A stretch of DNA of 32,694 nucleotides from an uncultured Lachnospiraceae bacterium (GCA_945827805.1 CALZOU010000010.1:1-32694), one strand, 5' to 3'. Shown: positions 6,701-16,263, counted from the first letter of the stretch. Numbers and translations are program-made. The notes: a model not told the origin generated them from the letters alone.

Positions 6701-6835
6701 GAAATAGGCGATCGGTCCGCGTCATATCTATGTATTTTCGCGACTTTAACGAGCACGACTCCGAGACTACAGGCTCGGAGCGAGCGCAGTAGGAGCAAAA
6801 ATACATAGATATGACACGGACCGACCGCCTGTTTC
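6701..6835. repeat. Long-armed inverted-repeat element with conserved 58-nt core, copy 1
   Basis: Arms 6701-6738 and 6798-6835 are complementary at 35 of 38 positions. They enclose a core (6740-6797) that matches the core of copy 2 (16141-16198) at 54 of 58 positions, while the arm sequences of the two copies are unrelated. A 7-bp hairpin CTCCGAG/CTCGGAG (6759-6765, 6774-6780) sits in the core centre. It begins about 35 bases 3' of hom. On the minus strand the element is followed by CTGTTTTTTT, so it could end the hom transcript. Two of the three arm mismatches become G-U pairs if the RNA is minus strand. Confidence 0.85.
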
Positions 6836-6870
6836 GTCAAGCATCCACCAAACGTCAAGTCCTAAAAAGC

Positions 6871-8088
6871 CTAAAATCTGACACGAATCATCGACAGCAC
6901 ATTATCAAACTGCCCAATCCTGTCCCGATACTCTTTCTCCGTCATCTTATCCGTAATGAATGCAAATTCATCCGGCAGTTCCGGCACCGACAAAGACTTC
7001 ACCTTACCGAACACCTTCTCCACACGACAGAGATTATCGATCAGTGTCCCCTTCATACGCACGAAGAAACGGTTCTCCACCTCATCGATACTCATCAGCG
7101 GCAGTTTCTCATCATCCCAGCTCTCTGTGAGACAGCTGTGCAGATGGCGGGCCTCATCGATAATATCGCTGACAACTGCACTGGCTGTGGGCAGCTTACC
7201 GGCGCCCTTGCCATAGAACATACAGTCACCCAGCATATTGCCGTGAACAAATACGGCATTAAATACATCCATAACACTGTACAGCGGATCCTCGGCATCG
7301 ATCATCACCGGAGATACCATACTGTAATATTTCTCGCCTACCTTCTTGCTGGTAGCCAGAAGCTTGATCCTTGCATCCAGAGCAGAGGCATATTTGAAAT
7401 CTGCAGCACTTACCCTGGTGATACCCTCTGTATGCACATCGGTATAATCCAGGTACTTTCCATAAGCCAGTGTAGACAAGATCGCGATCTTACGGCAGGC
7501 ATCGTGGCCCTCCACATCTGCCTCCGGATTTCTCTCAGCATAACCAAGATCCTGTGCCTCTTTCAGCACATCCGCAAACTCACTGCCTTTCAGGCTCATT
7601 TCGGACAGGATAAAGTTCGTGGTACCATTCAGGATACCTGTCACTTCATCGATCACCTCGGCACTCAGACAGGTGCGCAGCGGACGGATGATCGGAATGG
7701 CTCCTCCACAGCTGGCCTCAAACATATAGTTGCACTGATGCTCTTTGGCAATGCGAAGCAGCTCAGAACCATGAGCAGCCACCAGAGCCTTATTGGAAGT
7801 ACAAACGGATTTTCCGGCTTCCAGTGACTGTTTTGTAAAAGTATAGGCTGCGCCTGTTCCTCCCATAACCTCGGCAACGATCTGTACCTCGGGATCATTT
7901 AAGATTACATTATAATCATGCACCAGGATCTTTTCCACCGGATTTCCCGGAAAATCTCTGAGATCCAGCACATATTTAACACTGATCTCCTGTCCTGCCT
8001 TCTTAGTAATAGCCTCTTTATTTCTCTCCAGAACCTCGACAACACCGGAACCCACGGTGCCGTAGCCCAATACTGCGACTTTAACCAT
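6871..8088 (-). CDS. hom: Homoserine dehydrogenase
   Basis: This enzyme reduces aspartate semialdehyde to homoserine with NAD(P)H, the branch point toward threonine and methionine and away from lysine. The 405-residue protein has a Rossmann dinucleotide-binding motif (GYGTVGSG, residues 8-15), a TSNKALVAAHG segment at 97-107, the LNGTTNFI motif near 150, and the catalytic-region motif DLGYAERNPEADVEGHDACRK. The C-terminal 70 residues are consistent with the ACT regulatory domain of this family, suggesting threonine feedback. The ATG overlaps the end of prfB by eight bases and has AGGAG upstream, so it is read from the secA-prfB transcript. No other threonine genes are in view. Confidence 0.95.
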   Translation of the reverse strand: MVKVAVLGYGTVGSGVVEVLERNKEAITKKAGQEISVKYVLDLRDFPGNPVEKILVHDYNVILNDPEVQIVAEVMGGTGAAYTFTKQSLEAGKSVCTSNKALVAAHGSELLRIAKEHQCNYMFEASCGGAIPIIRPLRTCLSAEVIDEVTGILNGTTNFILSEMSLKGSEFADVLKEAQDLGYAERNPEADVEGHDACRKIAILSTLAYGKYLDYTDVHTEGITRVSAADFKYASALDARIKLLATSKKVGEKYYSMVSPVMIDAEDPLYSVMDVFNAVFVHGNMLGDCMFYGKGAGKLPTASAVVSDIIDEARHLHSCLTESWDDEKLPLMSIDEVENRFFVRMKGTLIDNLCRVEKVFGKVKSLSVPELPDEFAFITDKMTEKEYRDRIGQFDNVLSMIRVRF

Positions 8089-9215
8089 TTTGACTCTCTC
8101 CTGTCTTTCTGTTTGTTGCCAGCATCTTCAGATAGGCGTTGATAAACGGATCAATGGCACCGTCCATAACCTGTCCCACATTGCCGCTCTCCTCATTAGT
8201 ACGAAGATCCTTAACCATAGTGTAGGGCTGCATAACGTAAGAACGGATCTGATGGCCCCAGGCGATATCCGTCACCTCACCACGGATACCGGAAAGCATC
8301 TCTTCATTTTCCTGCTGTTTGAGCATATACAGCTTGGCCTTCAGCATCTGCATGGCCTTGTCCTTGTTCATATGCTGCGAACGCTCATTCTGACAGGTAA
8401 CCACAATACCTGTGGGGAAATGCGTGATACGGATGGCGGAAGACGTCTTGTTAATGTGCTGACCACCGGCACCACTGGAACGGTAAGTATCGATACGGAT
8501 ATCGTCATCCTTGATCTCTACTTCAACATCATCTCCCAGATCCGGCATGACATCACAGGACACAAAGGATGTCTGACGCTTACCCTGGGCATTAAACGGA
8601 GAAATACGTACCAGACGATGAACACCTTTTTCTGATTTCAGATAGCCATAGGCATTCTCGCCGTGCACCTCGAAAGTAACAGATTTCACACCGGCCTCAT
8701 CACCGTCCAGATAATCCAGCACTTCCATCTGAAAACCTTTTCTCTCGATCCAGCGGCTGTACATGCGGTACAGCATACCACACCAGTCACAGGCTTCGGT
8801 ACCGCCCGCACCGGCATTGAGCTTCACGATGGCATCATTTTTGTCATACTCGCCATGCAGCAGAGTCTTGATGCGGATGTCCTCAAATGTTTTGACAAAA
8901 TCATCCAGCATTTCCTGAATCTCCGGGATCAATTCCGGATCTTCTTCCTCGTATCCCATCTCGATCAGTGTTTCCATATCTTCCTTCTCGGAAATAAGCT
9001 TGTTGTACACCTCGAGATCAGACTTTAATGCATTTAATTCGATGGTCTTTTTCTGTGAGAGCTCCGGAACATCCCAGAAGTCCGGCATCTCCATCTCTCT
9101 CTCTAATTCTTCGATCCTGCGCTCTTTATTAGCGAGGTCAAAGTGAATCCCTCACTTCCACTAACGGCTCTGTATAGGAATTCAGTACACTTTTGAACTG
9201 ATCTAATTCAACCAT
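8081..9215 (-). CDS. prfB: Peptide chain release factor 2 (programmed +1 frameshift)
   Basis: RF2 releases the nascent peptide at UGA and UAA. The gene is in two frames: 25 codons from the ATG at 9213-9215 (MVELDQFKSVLNSY...VRDSL), an in-frame TGA at 9138-9140, then 352 codons after a +1 shift, giving 377 residues. The SPF stop-recognition tripeptide falls at residues 205-207 and GGQ at 250-252, the same positions as in E. coli RF2. GAAGG precedes the ATG. It follows secA by about 45 bases and overlaps hom, so all three are likely one operon. An ATG-initiated reading from 9094 alone would lack the N-terminus. Confidence 0.97.
9138..9152 (-). promoter_or_regulatory. prfB autoregulatory frameshift site
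   Basis: Minus strand AGGGAT-TCA-CTT-TGA-C: an internal Shine-Dalgarno-like word (9147-9152), the slippery CTT (9141-9143) and the in-frame TGA (9138-9140). Spacing is the same as the classical AGGGGGTATCTTTGAC site. Low RF2 slows stopping at TGA and favours the shift, so RF2 controls its own level. Confidence 0.95.
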
Positions 9216-9260
9216 AGCTTCACCTTCTTTCTAAAAAATGTACCCGTAAAATGTGTCGGC

Positions 9261-11825
9261 CTATTTGCGGCCGCAGCACTGTTTATATTTCTTTCCGCTT
9301 CCGCACGGGCACGGATCATTCGGATAGACTTTCATTTCTTTACGCTGCTTCGGCTTTCTGACAGCGGAATCATCTTTGTTGGTTCCGGTAACCTTGGCAA
9401 CCTGCTCACGCTCAACCTTCTGTTCTACATGGACATGGTACAGAAGACGCAGCGTATCCTGCTGAATGGCCAGCGTCATTTCGTCAAACATCTCATAAGC
9501 GGCCATCTTGTATTCCACCTTGGGATCTCTCTGTCCATAGGCCTGCAGGCCGATACCCTGACGCAGCTGATCCATATCATCGATATGATCCATCCATTTA
9601 TTATCCACAACTTTCAGAAGGATCACACGCTCCAGTTCACGCATCTGCTCCTGCTGCGGGAATTCTGCTTCTTTCATCTCGTACAGCTTCACTGCCTGTT
9701 CATTGAGATACTGACGCAGTTTTTTCTTGTTCATGCCGGCCACTTTTTCGTGGGTCAGCTTCTCCAGCGGAATGATCGGCAGCAATACACTGTTTAATTC
9801 CTCAAGATCCCAGTCAGCCGCATCCATCTCATCGTTGATGCACATATTTACGGAATAATCCACAACATCTGTGATCATCTTGAAAATGGAATCCCGCATG
9901 TTGTCACCATCAAGTACATGACGACGTTCTTTGTAAATGATCTCACGCTGCTCGTTGTTGACCTGATCATATTCCAGCAGGTTCCGGCGGATACCAAAGT
10001 TGTTGCTCTCGATCTTTTTCTGGGCCTTTTCGATAGCACTGGAGAGCATCTTGTGCTCGATCTGATCATTTTCGGCAACACCAAGGCTCTTGAATACGCT
10101 CATGAGCTTCTCGGAACCAAACAGTCGCATCAGATCATCCTCAAGAGAAATATAGAAACGGGATTCACCCGGATCTCCCTGACGTCCGGAACGGCCACGA
10201 AGCTGGTTATCGATACGGCGGGATTCGTGTCTCTCTGTACCGATAATCTTTAAACCGCCCACTTTTCTGGATATCTCATCCAGCTTGATATCGGTACCAC
10301 GACCGGCCATATTGGTGGCGATGGTCACTGCACCGTGCTGACCGGCTTTTGCTACGATCTCGGCCTCGATATCGTGATACTTCGCATTCAGTACCTGATG
10401 CTGGATACCCTCTCTCTGAAGCATTTTGCTGAGCATTTCGGAGGTCTCGATGGTGATGGTACCAACCAGCACAGGCTGCTGCTTGGCATGAGATTCAATG
10501 ACATCCTGCACAACAGCATGGAATTTCTCTTTTTTTGTCATATATACGGCATCGTCATAATCGATACGCGCGATAGGACGGTTAGTCGGAATCTCAATAA
10601 CGTCCATGCCGTAGATCTCACGGAACTCTTCCTCTTCCGTAAGGGCTGTACCGGTCATACCGGCTTTTTTGTCAAATTTGTTGAAGAAGTTCTGGAAAGT
10701 AATGGTTGCCAGAGTCTTGGACTCACGGCGTACCTTTACGTGCTCCTTTGCCTCAATAGCCTGATGGAGGCCATCAGAATAGCGACGGCCCGGCATGATA
10801 CGTCCGGTAAACTCGTCTACGATCAGGATCTCGTCATCCTTGACCACATAGTCCTGATCCTTGAACATCAGATTGTGGGCACGCAGAGCCAGGATAATAT
10901 TGTGCTGGATCTCCAGGTTTTCCGGATCAGCCAGGTTATCGATGTGGAAGAATTTTTCCACTTTTTCCACACCCTGTTCGGTCAGGTTTACGATCTTATC
11001 TTTCTCATTAACGATAAAATCACCTGTCTCTGTGATCTCCTCGCCCATGATGGCAGTCATCTTGGTCATTTCTCCGCTGGCTTCACCGCGCTGCAGCTGT
11101 TTTGCCAGGATATCGCAGGCCTCATACAGCTTGGTGGATTTGCCGCTCTGACCGGAGATGATCAGCGGTGTTCTGGCTTCATCGATCAGGACAGAGTCCA
11201 CCTCATCGATGATGGCATAATGCAGTCCCCTCTGCACCAGCTGTTCTTTATAGATGACCATATTATCACGCAGATAGTCAAAACCTAACTCATTGTTGGT
11301 GACATAGGTGATATCGCAGTTATACGCTTCCCGGCGCTCCTCCGGAGTCATGCTGTTGAGTACGACGCCGACTTTGAGTCCCAGGAATTCGTGAATACTT
11401 CCCATCCACTCTGCATCTCGCTGTGCCAGGTAATCGTTGACGGTTACGATATGCACACCTTTGCCTTCCAGAGCGTTTAAGTAAGCCGGAAGGGTGGATA
11501 CCAGAGTCTTACCTTCACCGGTACGCATCTCTGCAATTCTTCCCTGATGCAGGATCACACCGCCGATGAGCTGTACGCGGTAATGTTCCATACCGAGCAC
11601 TCGCTTACCTGCCTCACGGACGGTGGCGAAAGCTTCGGGGAGCAGATCGTCCAGGGTTTCTCCCGCATCCAGTCTTTCTCTGAATTTTCTGGTCTGGTCA
11701 CGCAGCTCTGTATCACTCATGGCCTGCATGGTCGGACGCAGGGCTTCGATCTTGTCCACGATGGGATAGATTCGTTTAAGCTCGCGCTGGCTGTGTGTAC
11801 CAAATATTTTTTCGGTAAATTTCAT
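9261..11825 (-). CDS. secA: Preprotein translocase ATPase SecA
   Basis: SecA drives secreted proteins through SecYEG using ATP. The 854-residue length is normal for Firmicutes. Visible features are Walker A ([11 protein letters not shown], residues 100-110), the DEVD box in [15 protein letters not shown], the helicase-type motif [12 protein letters not shown], the [13 protein letters not shown] arginine-finger region and the C-terminal zinc-binding motif [13 protein letters not shown], which contacts SecB or ribosomes in other bacteria. AGGAG lies 9-10 bases before the ATG and a promoter lies at 11868-11896. It is first in a likely secA-prfB-hom transcript. Confidence 0.98.
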   Translation of the reverse strand: MKFTEKIFGTHSQRELKRIYPIVDKIEALRPTMQAMSDTELRDQTRKFRERLDAGETLDDLLPEAFATVREAGKRVLGMEHYRVQLIGGVILHQGRIAEMRTGEGKTLVSTLPAYLNALEGKGVHIVTVNDYLAQRDAEWMGSIHEFLGLKVGVVLNSMTPEERREAYNCDITYVTNNELGFDYLRDNMVIYKEQLVQRGLHYAIIDEVDSVLIDEARTPLIISGQSGKSTKLYEACDILAKQLQRGEASGEMTKMTAIMGEEITETGDFIVNEKDKIVNLTEQGVEKVEKFFHIDNLADPENLEIQHNIILALRAHNLMFKDQDYVVKDDEILIVDEFTGRIMPGRRYSDGLHQAIEAKEHVKVRRESKTLATITFQNFFNKFDKKAGMTGTALTEEEEFREIYGMDVIEIPTNRPIARIDYDDAVYMTKKEKFHAVVQDVIESHAKQQPVLVGTITIETSEMLSKMLQREGIQHQVLNAKYHDIEAEIVAKAGQHGAVTIATNMAGRGTDIKLDEISRKVGGLKIIGTERHESRRIDNQLRGRSGRQGDPGESRFYISLEDDLMRLFGSEKLMSVFKSLGVAENDQIEHKMLSSAIEKAQKKIESNNFGIRRNLLEYDQVNNEQREIIYKERRHVLDGDNMRDSIFKMITDVVDYSVNMCINDEMDAADWDLEELNSVLLPIIPLEKLTHEKVAGMNKKKLRQYLNEQAVKLYEMKEAEFPQQEQMRELERVILLKVVDNKWMDHIDDMDQLRQGIGLQAYGQRDPKVEYKMAAYEMFDEMTLAIQQDTLRLLYHVHVEQKVEREQVAKVTGTNKDDSAVRKPKQRKEMKVYPNDPCPCGSGKKYKQCCGRK

Positions 11826-11867
11826 ACATATGCTCCTATAATCAAAGGTTAGAAAAATCCAGATTCT

Positions 11868-11896
11868 ATTCTAGCACGTTCACTGGAGTTAGACAA
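11868..11896 (-). promoter_or_regulatory. Promoter of secA-prfB-hom
   Basis: Minus strand TTGTCT (11891-11896), 17-base spacer, TAGAAT (11868-11873), about 43 bases before the secA ATG. Confidence 0.65.
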
Positions 11897-11925
11897 CCGG
11901 AAATATGGAAAATATGGGGTGGAAA

Positions 11926-12017
11926 GTAGGGACGGACGGAAAAATGTGAGGGTGGGGTCAGGGGAAGGGATGAGTAGTGTTTTCTAAAAGCCGGGGCACT
12001 TCCCGTCCGTCATCTAC
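11926..12017. repeat. Imperfect inverted repeat after the DUF4340 gene
   Basis: GTAGGGACGGACGG (11926-11939) is nearly complementary to CCGTCCGTCATCTAC (12003-12017), around a G-rich 63-base spacer. The right arm overlaps the DUF4340 stop codon. No T-run is seen; it might slow or end transcription of the ABC operon. Confidence 0.4.
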
Positions 12018-12688
12018 TCAACATCCGTCCCCAAAGCAGCATCCGTATCAGCCACCTCCGAAGCATCCGAGTTTTCCGCAGTTTCCGAGGCTTGTGATGT
12101 TTCCGAGATTTCCGAAGCTCCCGAGGTCTCCGAACTCTCCGCATCCTCCTCTATCTCCAGCTCCGAAGCATCAATATTAAAAGCACTCACCAGCGCTTCA
12201 TCCACCAGATAAACCATCCCATCCGCGGACGACTTAAGATAATATCCACCGGTAATCTCATTCTCCATACCAACAGTCAGCGTGATCGTTTCCTCTCCCG
12301 CTGTATAAGAGATCACATTCGCAGGAAGATCAAAGCCGTAAACCTCATCCGCTTCCGGATCATCCACTACCTGCTCTGCCTCCAGCGGTGCAATATTTTC
12401 CAGCAATGTCTCCACTTTATCCGCATCAATCACATACTCCGGATGCTCCTTGCAGCTCCAGGTATCGCCATCCTTCGTCATAGTCAGAAACTGCCCCTCC
12501 TGATGCCAGCTGATTTCAGTAATACCCGCTGCTTCTGCCGATGTCACAAAAATCTTTGCAGCTTCTTCCTCCTGTGCCTTGTTTTCATTGGCATTTTTAT
12601 TATATAACTTCAGCGCCAGAAGCGCAGCCACCAGCACCAGCAGCATGACCACAATGCCGATCGCCTGTTTTTTCTGTCCCTTCGTCAT
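12014..12688 (-). CDS. DUF4340 domain protein of a Gld-type ABC export system
   Basis: The 224-residue protein has an N-terminal membrane anchor (residues 9-28), then an extracytoplasmic domain of the DUF4340 kind (ITEISWHQEGQFLTMTKDGDTW... VYGFDLPANVISYTAG), and a 45-residue tail of Ser, Glu, Thr and Ala repeats such as SETSGASEISETSQASETAE. Its start codon directly follows the stop of the permease gene (TAAATG), with AGGAGG inside the permease end, so the two are translationally linked. DUF4340 proteins regularly follow GldG-like genes and are probably accessory subunits of the transporter; the transported substrate is unknown. The low-complexity tail is unusual and may be disordered or a spacer. 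Confidence 0.8.
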   Translation of the reverse strand: MTKGQKKQAIGIVVMLLVLVAALLALKLYNKNANENKAQEEEAAKIFVTSAEAAGITEISWHQEGQFLTMTKDGDTWSCKEHPEYVIDADKVETLLENIAPLEAEQVVDDPEADEVYGFDLPANVISYTAGEETITLTVGMENEITGGYYLKSSADGMVYLVDEALVSAFNIDASELEIEEDAESSETSGASEISETSQASETAENSDASEVADTDAALGTDVE

Positions 12689-14812
12689 TTACTGTTTCCT
12701 CCTCTTGATCCAGATTAGCACACCGGCCACCACAAGGATCAGCGGAACCAGGATCACAAAGCTGATGCTTAACATGATCTGTGTGGCTGCAGGCACTGTC
12801 AGCATCGAAACATTATATTCCTTCACCGGAATCACTACCGATACCACTTCGTCATCGTTACTTTCTGTCAGCTGTCCCATGGTGGAAGCAAACAGCGTGG
12901 AATTATTTCCGCTGACCATCTGATCTGCACTGTCCGTAAACATCACTGCAGACGAATATACCACCATAGTGGAAACGGTCTCCTCATCAATGGTTTTCTG
13001 TGCCGCAACCCCCAGAGTAAAGCTTCCTTTTGTATCCCCATCTTCATAATCATAGGATGTGGCATTCTGAACATCTGCTTTCAGCACAGCATTGTCCGAA
13101 GTGGTAAGAAGAGCCGTGTAGGTCATCTCATCTGTATCCTCCGGTACGGTCAGTCCTTCTGCATAGGGAGCAAAGATATATGCCCCGCTGGTTCCCGAAG
13201 TAAACACACTTCCGGACACATCCGGAAGCAGGTAAAAGGGATTCTGATAATACATTGTTGTATCGCTCTCAGCGATCATACCCTTCTGCCGCGTTATACC
13301 ATAAGCCGACAAAATACTCTCAAAATTCGTCATATTGTCCGTAACTTCACTGTTGGTAGTGATCAGAAGATTTCCGCCATTATTAAGATAAGTGATGACT
13401 TTATTCGCATCATCCTCCGAAAAGTCCGAGGTGGGCGCATTGATGATCAGGCACTGTGCATCCTCCGGCACCTCATCATGATCCATCAGATTCAGCGTTT
13501 CCGAAGAAAGATTTGCCTTTTCAATGGTTTTGGAAAAATTACCGCTGAGAGTCGTCTCTCCATGTCCCTGCACCTGATAGATTTTCGGCATACTGTCGCT
13601 TGTCACATACTGCAGAGCGCTGGTGATCTGACCCTCACCGTCGTATCCGGTCACCGTGCTGGTATAGGTGGTATAGTCAATATCACTCTCAAACAGATCA
13701 CTGTAATCAATGACCCGGGACTGCTCACCACAGACCACGATCAGACTTCCTGACGAAACAGAACTGTCCGTAAACTGCTGATAAAATGTGGGAGATTTTA
13801 CCGGATCCTTATATTCTACTGTGATATGGTCAGAGCCATCCTGATACCGTTTTAATGTCTCGGAAACCGTAGAATCCACACTTCCCTCACTGGCGATCAC
13901 ATAGATCGCAATATCCTTATCCAGCGTTTTCAGATACTCCTTTGTATCCTGAGTCAGGGAATACAGCTTCGAAGAAGTCATATCAATAGATGTTATGGAC
14001 GAAGGCAGTTCAGACACGATCAGATTAATGATCACCGTAACCGCAACACCCACAGCAATAAATCCGGTGCTGAATACTCCTGCGGAAAGTTTGCTTCTGG
14101 TCATCTGCCAGCGGCGTTTCTGGATAGACTGTGTCGTAAGAAAGACAAACAACAGACTCACCGACAGATAATACACCACACCGCTTACGGAAAAGCATCC
14201 GTCAAAGAAGGAATCCAGCGGTGTCCGCAAATCATAGCATCCCAGAATTTTCGTCAGAATATTGCCGGAGGATGATATCAGTTGTGTAATGCCGGACATC
14301 ATATACCCGACAAACAGAGCGCCAAAAGTCATCACTGCCGAGATAATCTGACTTTCTGTCAAAGACGAAATAAACAGACCTACCGCAATACAGGTCATGC
14401 CATAAAGAGCGAACCCTAACACAGCGATCAGATTCTGCCTGGTAGGCGCATCTCCCAGCGTATCCAGAAACAGCGTCATGATGGTCATGCCCACGATCAC
14501 GATACCATGGATCAGTACCATGGCCAGATATTTGGCCATAACGATCTTTCCTACAGATACCGGTGCCGTCAGGATCAGCTGATCCGTCTTCGTTCTCCTG
14601 TCTTCTGACAACGAACGCATGGTCAGCACCGCCACCGGGATCAGAAAAATAAAGGCCACACCGCCGATGGAATAATACACCTGAGGCGCACCGTAATTCA
14701 GATTATTTGCCACATAGTACAGGCTGAATACGGCCATCACCACGGCAATATACAGCCAGCCAGTAATCGTCTGGAAATAGGCGCGAAATTCACGCTTTAA
14801 AATAGCCATCAT
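12689..14812 (-). CDS. GldF/GldG-type fusion: ABC-2 permease plus Gldg-like domain
   Basis: Residues 1-240 form an ABC-2 type permease with about six membrane segments, opening MMAILKREFRAYFQTITGWLY, as in GldF/NosY-like permeases. After a further membrane segment at about 248-268, residues 275-670 form a large extracytoplasmic domain resembling GldG (KLYSLTQDTKEYLKTLDKDI, KIYQVQGHGET, NGGNLLITTNSEV), and a C-terminal membrane anchor (about 678-702) ends in KRRKQ. In Bacteroidetes gliding systems these are separate proteins; in Firmicutes the fusion is common and not linked to gliding. GGGGGAG precedes the ATG pair and the start overlaps the ATPase stop by four bases. Likely exports or remodels an envelope component; substrate unknown. 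Confidence 0.85.
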   Translation of the reverse strand: MMAILKREFRAYFQTITGWLYIAVVMAVFSLYYVANNLNYGAPQVYYSIGGVAFIFLIPVAVLTMRSLSEDRRTKTDQLILTAPVSVGKIVMAKYLAMVLIHGIVIVGMTIMTLFLDTLGDAPTRQNLIAVLGFALYGMTCIAVGLFISSLTESQIISAVMTFGALFVGYMMSGITQLISSSGNILTKILGCYDLRTPLDSFFDGCFSVSGVVYYLSVSLLFVFLTTQSIQKRRWQMTRSKLSAGVFSTGFIAVGVAVTVIINLIVSELPSSITSIDMTSSKLYSLTQDTKEYLKTLDKDIAIYVIASEGSVDSTVSETLKRYQDGSDHITVEYKDPVKSPTFYQQFTDSSVSSGSLIVVCGEQSRVIDYSDLFESDIDYTTYTSTVTGYDGEGQITSALQYVTSDSMPKIYQVQGHGETTLSGNFSKTIEKANLSSETLNLMDHDEVPEDAQCLIINAPTSDFSEDDANKVITYLNNGGNLLITTNSEVTDNMTNFESILSAYGITRQKGMIAESDTTMYYQNPFYLLPDVSGSVFTSGTSGAYIFAPYAEGLTVPEDTDEMTYTALLTTSDNAVLKADVQNATSYDYEDGDTKGSFTLGVAAQKTIDEETVSTMVVYSSAVMFTDSADQMVSGNNSTLFASTMGQLTESNDDEVVSVVIPVKEYNVSMLTVPAATQIMLSISFVILVPLILVVAGVLIWIKRRKQ

Positions 14813-15765
14813 AATTCAATCTCCCCCTTTACCTCACTGTTTGCCGTAAGTTCCAGGAAGATATCCTCCAATGTACGGCCCGAACTGTGCATTTCCATAA
14901 CAGTCAGGCCTTCTGCGGCTATTTTTTTAAATACAGCCTTGCGAATATCCACACCCTCTTTGGCACTGACGATAATTCGACTGGTCATATCTTCCTGTTC
15001 CTGCACACTGACATCGTCGACACCGGAAACCTCATAGAGCACACTCAGGAAAGCGTCACTGCTCTCGTCCGTGAGAAGCTCGATTTTCTGAGCCCCCTGC
15101 ACCTGATGGAGCAGATTCTCAGTTGTATCGGAAGCCACCAGCTTTCCCTGGGAAATAATGAAAATATAATCGCAGATTTCCTTTACCTCAGACAGGATAT
15201 GCGAACTTAAAATAACCGTGTGTTTCTCACCCAGCCGACGGATCAGATCCCGGATCTCAATGATCTGCTTCGGATCCAACCCAACCGTAGGCTCATCCAG
15301 AATAATGATCTCCGGATATCCCAGCACAGCCTGTGCCAGACCCACACGCTGACGGTACCCCTTGGAAAGATTACGGATCAGACGATTCTCCATATCCGTA
15401 ATATGTGTCAGCTCCATGGCTTCCTCCACATACTGTACTCGTTTGCTTTTTTCCACTTTTTTTAACTCTGCCGCAAAATAAAGATACTCCCACACCGTCA
15501 TATCATCATATACCGGCGGGATCTCCGGCAGATAACCAATACACTTTCTGGCTTCCTCCGGTTCCTTAAAAATATCGTGTCCATTGATGGTCACCGTACC
15601 GGATGTTGCCCCGATATACCCTGTAAGAATATTCATCGTAGTAGATTTACCGGCACCATTCGGCCCCAGAAAACCATATATCCTGCCCGGCTCCACCGTA
15701 AGCGAAAGGTCATCCACGGCTCTGTGACTGCCGTATTCCTTGACCAGATGACTGATTTCAATCAC
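14809..15765 (-). CDS. ABC transporter ATP-binding protein (GldA-like)
   Basis: This is the ATPase of the Gld-type transporter encoded downstream. With the start at 15765 (318 aa) it has Walker A GPNGAGKST at 34-42, the signature NLSKGYRQRVGLAQA with Lys in place of the usual Gly (LSKG), Walker B IIILDEPT at 153-160, and the H-loop SSHIL. The GTG start at 15763-15765 is chosen because AAAGGAGG lies eight bases upstream and protein similarity begins there; the frame stays open for 45 more codons to an ATG at 15900, but that part looks non-coding. The residues after 220 form a regulatory C-terminal domain typical of ABC-2 exporters. A TTGACA at 15855-15860 may belong to its promoter, without a clear -10. 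Confidence 0.9.
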   Translation of the reverse strand: MIEISHLVKEYGSHRAVDDLSLTVEPGRIYGFLGPNGAGKSTTMNILTGYIGATSGTVTINGHDIFKEPEEARKCIGYLPEIPPVYDDMTVWEYLYFAAELKKVEKSKRVQYVEEAMELTHITDMENRLIRNLSKGYRQRVGLAQAVLGYPEIIILDEPTVGLDPKQIIEIRDLIRRLGEKHTVILSSHILSEVKEICDYIFIISQGKLVASDTTENLLHQVQGAQKIELLTDESSDAFLSVLYEVSGVDDVSVQEQEDMTSRIIVSAKEGVDIRKAVFKKIAAEGLTVMEMHSSGRTLEDIFLELTANSEVKGEIEL

Positions 15766-16058
15766 TCCTGATTCCTCCTTTACCTGCACGACATAGTATT
15801 TCGTTTGCGAGCGGCCAACCGTGACTTTACGGCGGATAAAAAATAAGCAGACATTGTCAACCGGATACTTAGCCTCTCGTAGTCGTACATATTTCATCAT
15901 TATGTAAAGTTATCGGGAAAATGTGTTGAAATGCAGATTATCCTGTGAACATCCAGTGATTATTCTGTGAACTGAGAACTGAAAAAGAACAGAAAGTGCC
16001 CCCGCAAACTGCCTCGGTCACCTCCCATATCCACAACGTAAATAAAACTGCGCAAATG

Positions 16059-16086
16059 CGACTGTGTAAATACGACTGTGTAAATG
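16059..16086 (+). repeat. 14-base tandem duplication next to element copy 2
   Basis: CGACTGTGTAAAT occurs at 16059-16071 and again at 16073-16085, ending exactly where the perfect part of the left arm of the element begins. Confidence 0.6.
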
Positions 16087-16261
16087 GGGCTGACACCGAC
16101 AAACGAGCGTGCGGCCTCCGGGTATATACATAAGCATCGCGCAACTTTAGCGAGCACAACTCCGAGACTACAGGCTCGGAGCGAGCGCAGCAGGAGCACG
16201 AGGATTATGTATATACCCGGAGGCCTCACGCCCGTTTGTCGGTGTCAGCCCCTCAATTTAC
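16080..16261. repeat. Long-armed inverted-repeat element with conserved 58-nt core, copy 2
   Basis: Arms 16086-16133 and 16205-16252 are complementary at 46 of 48 positions; after a 3-base offset the pairing continues with GTAAAT (16080-16085) and ATTTAC (16256-16261). The 71-nt loop holds the 58-nt core 16141-16198. Arms share no sequence with those of copy 1. The element lies about 55 bases 3' of hpf and about 320 bases 5' of the ABC ATPase start, in the same orientation relative to the minus-strand genes as copy 1. The remainder of the 15766-16314 gap shows no gene. Confidence 0.88.
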
Positions 16262-16263
16262 GT

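Noticed and set aside
6701-6835. Integron attC-type recombination site
   Set aside because: The fold is similar in outline, but the conserved RYYYAAC/GTTRRRY boxes are absent, the core rather than the ends is conserved, and there is no integrase or gene cassette.
6640-6858. Minus-strand open frame through element copy 1 with the peptide LLLRSLRACSLGVVL
   Set aside because: The same peptide appears at copy 2 (15960-16229) only because the 58-nt core is conserved. Neither frame has a ribosome binding site, and both run through the paired arms. It is a shadow of the element.
15766-15900. 45-codon N-terminal extension of the ABC ATPase
   Set aside because: The GTG at 15765 has AAAGGAGG at good spacing and begins family similarity; the extension has no such site and is probably leader DNA.
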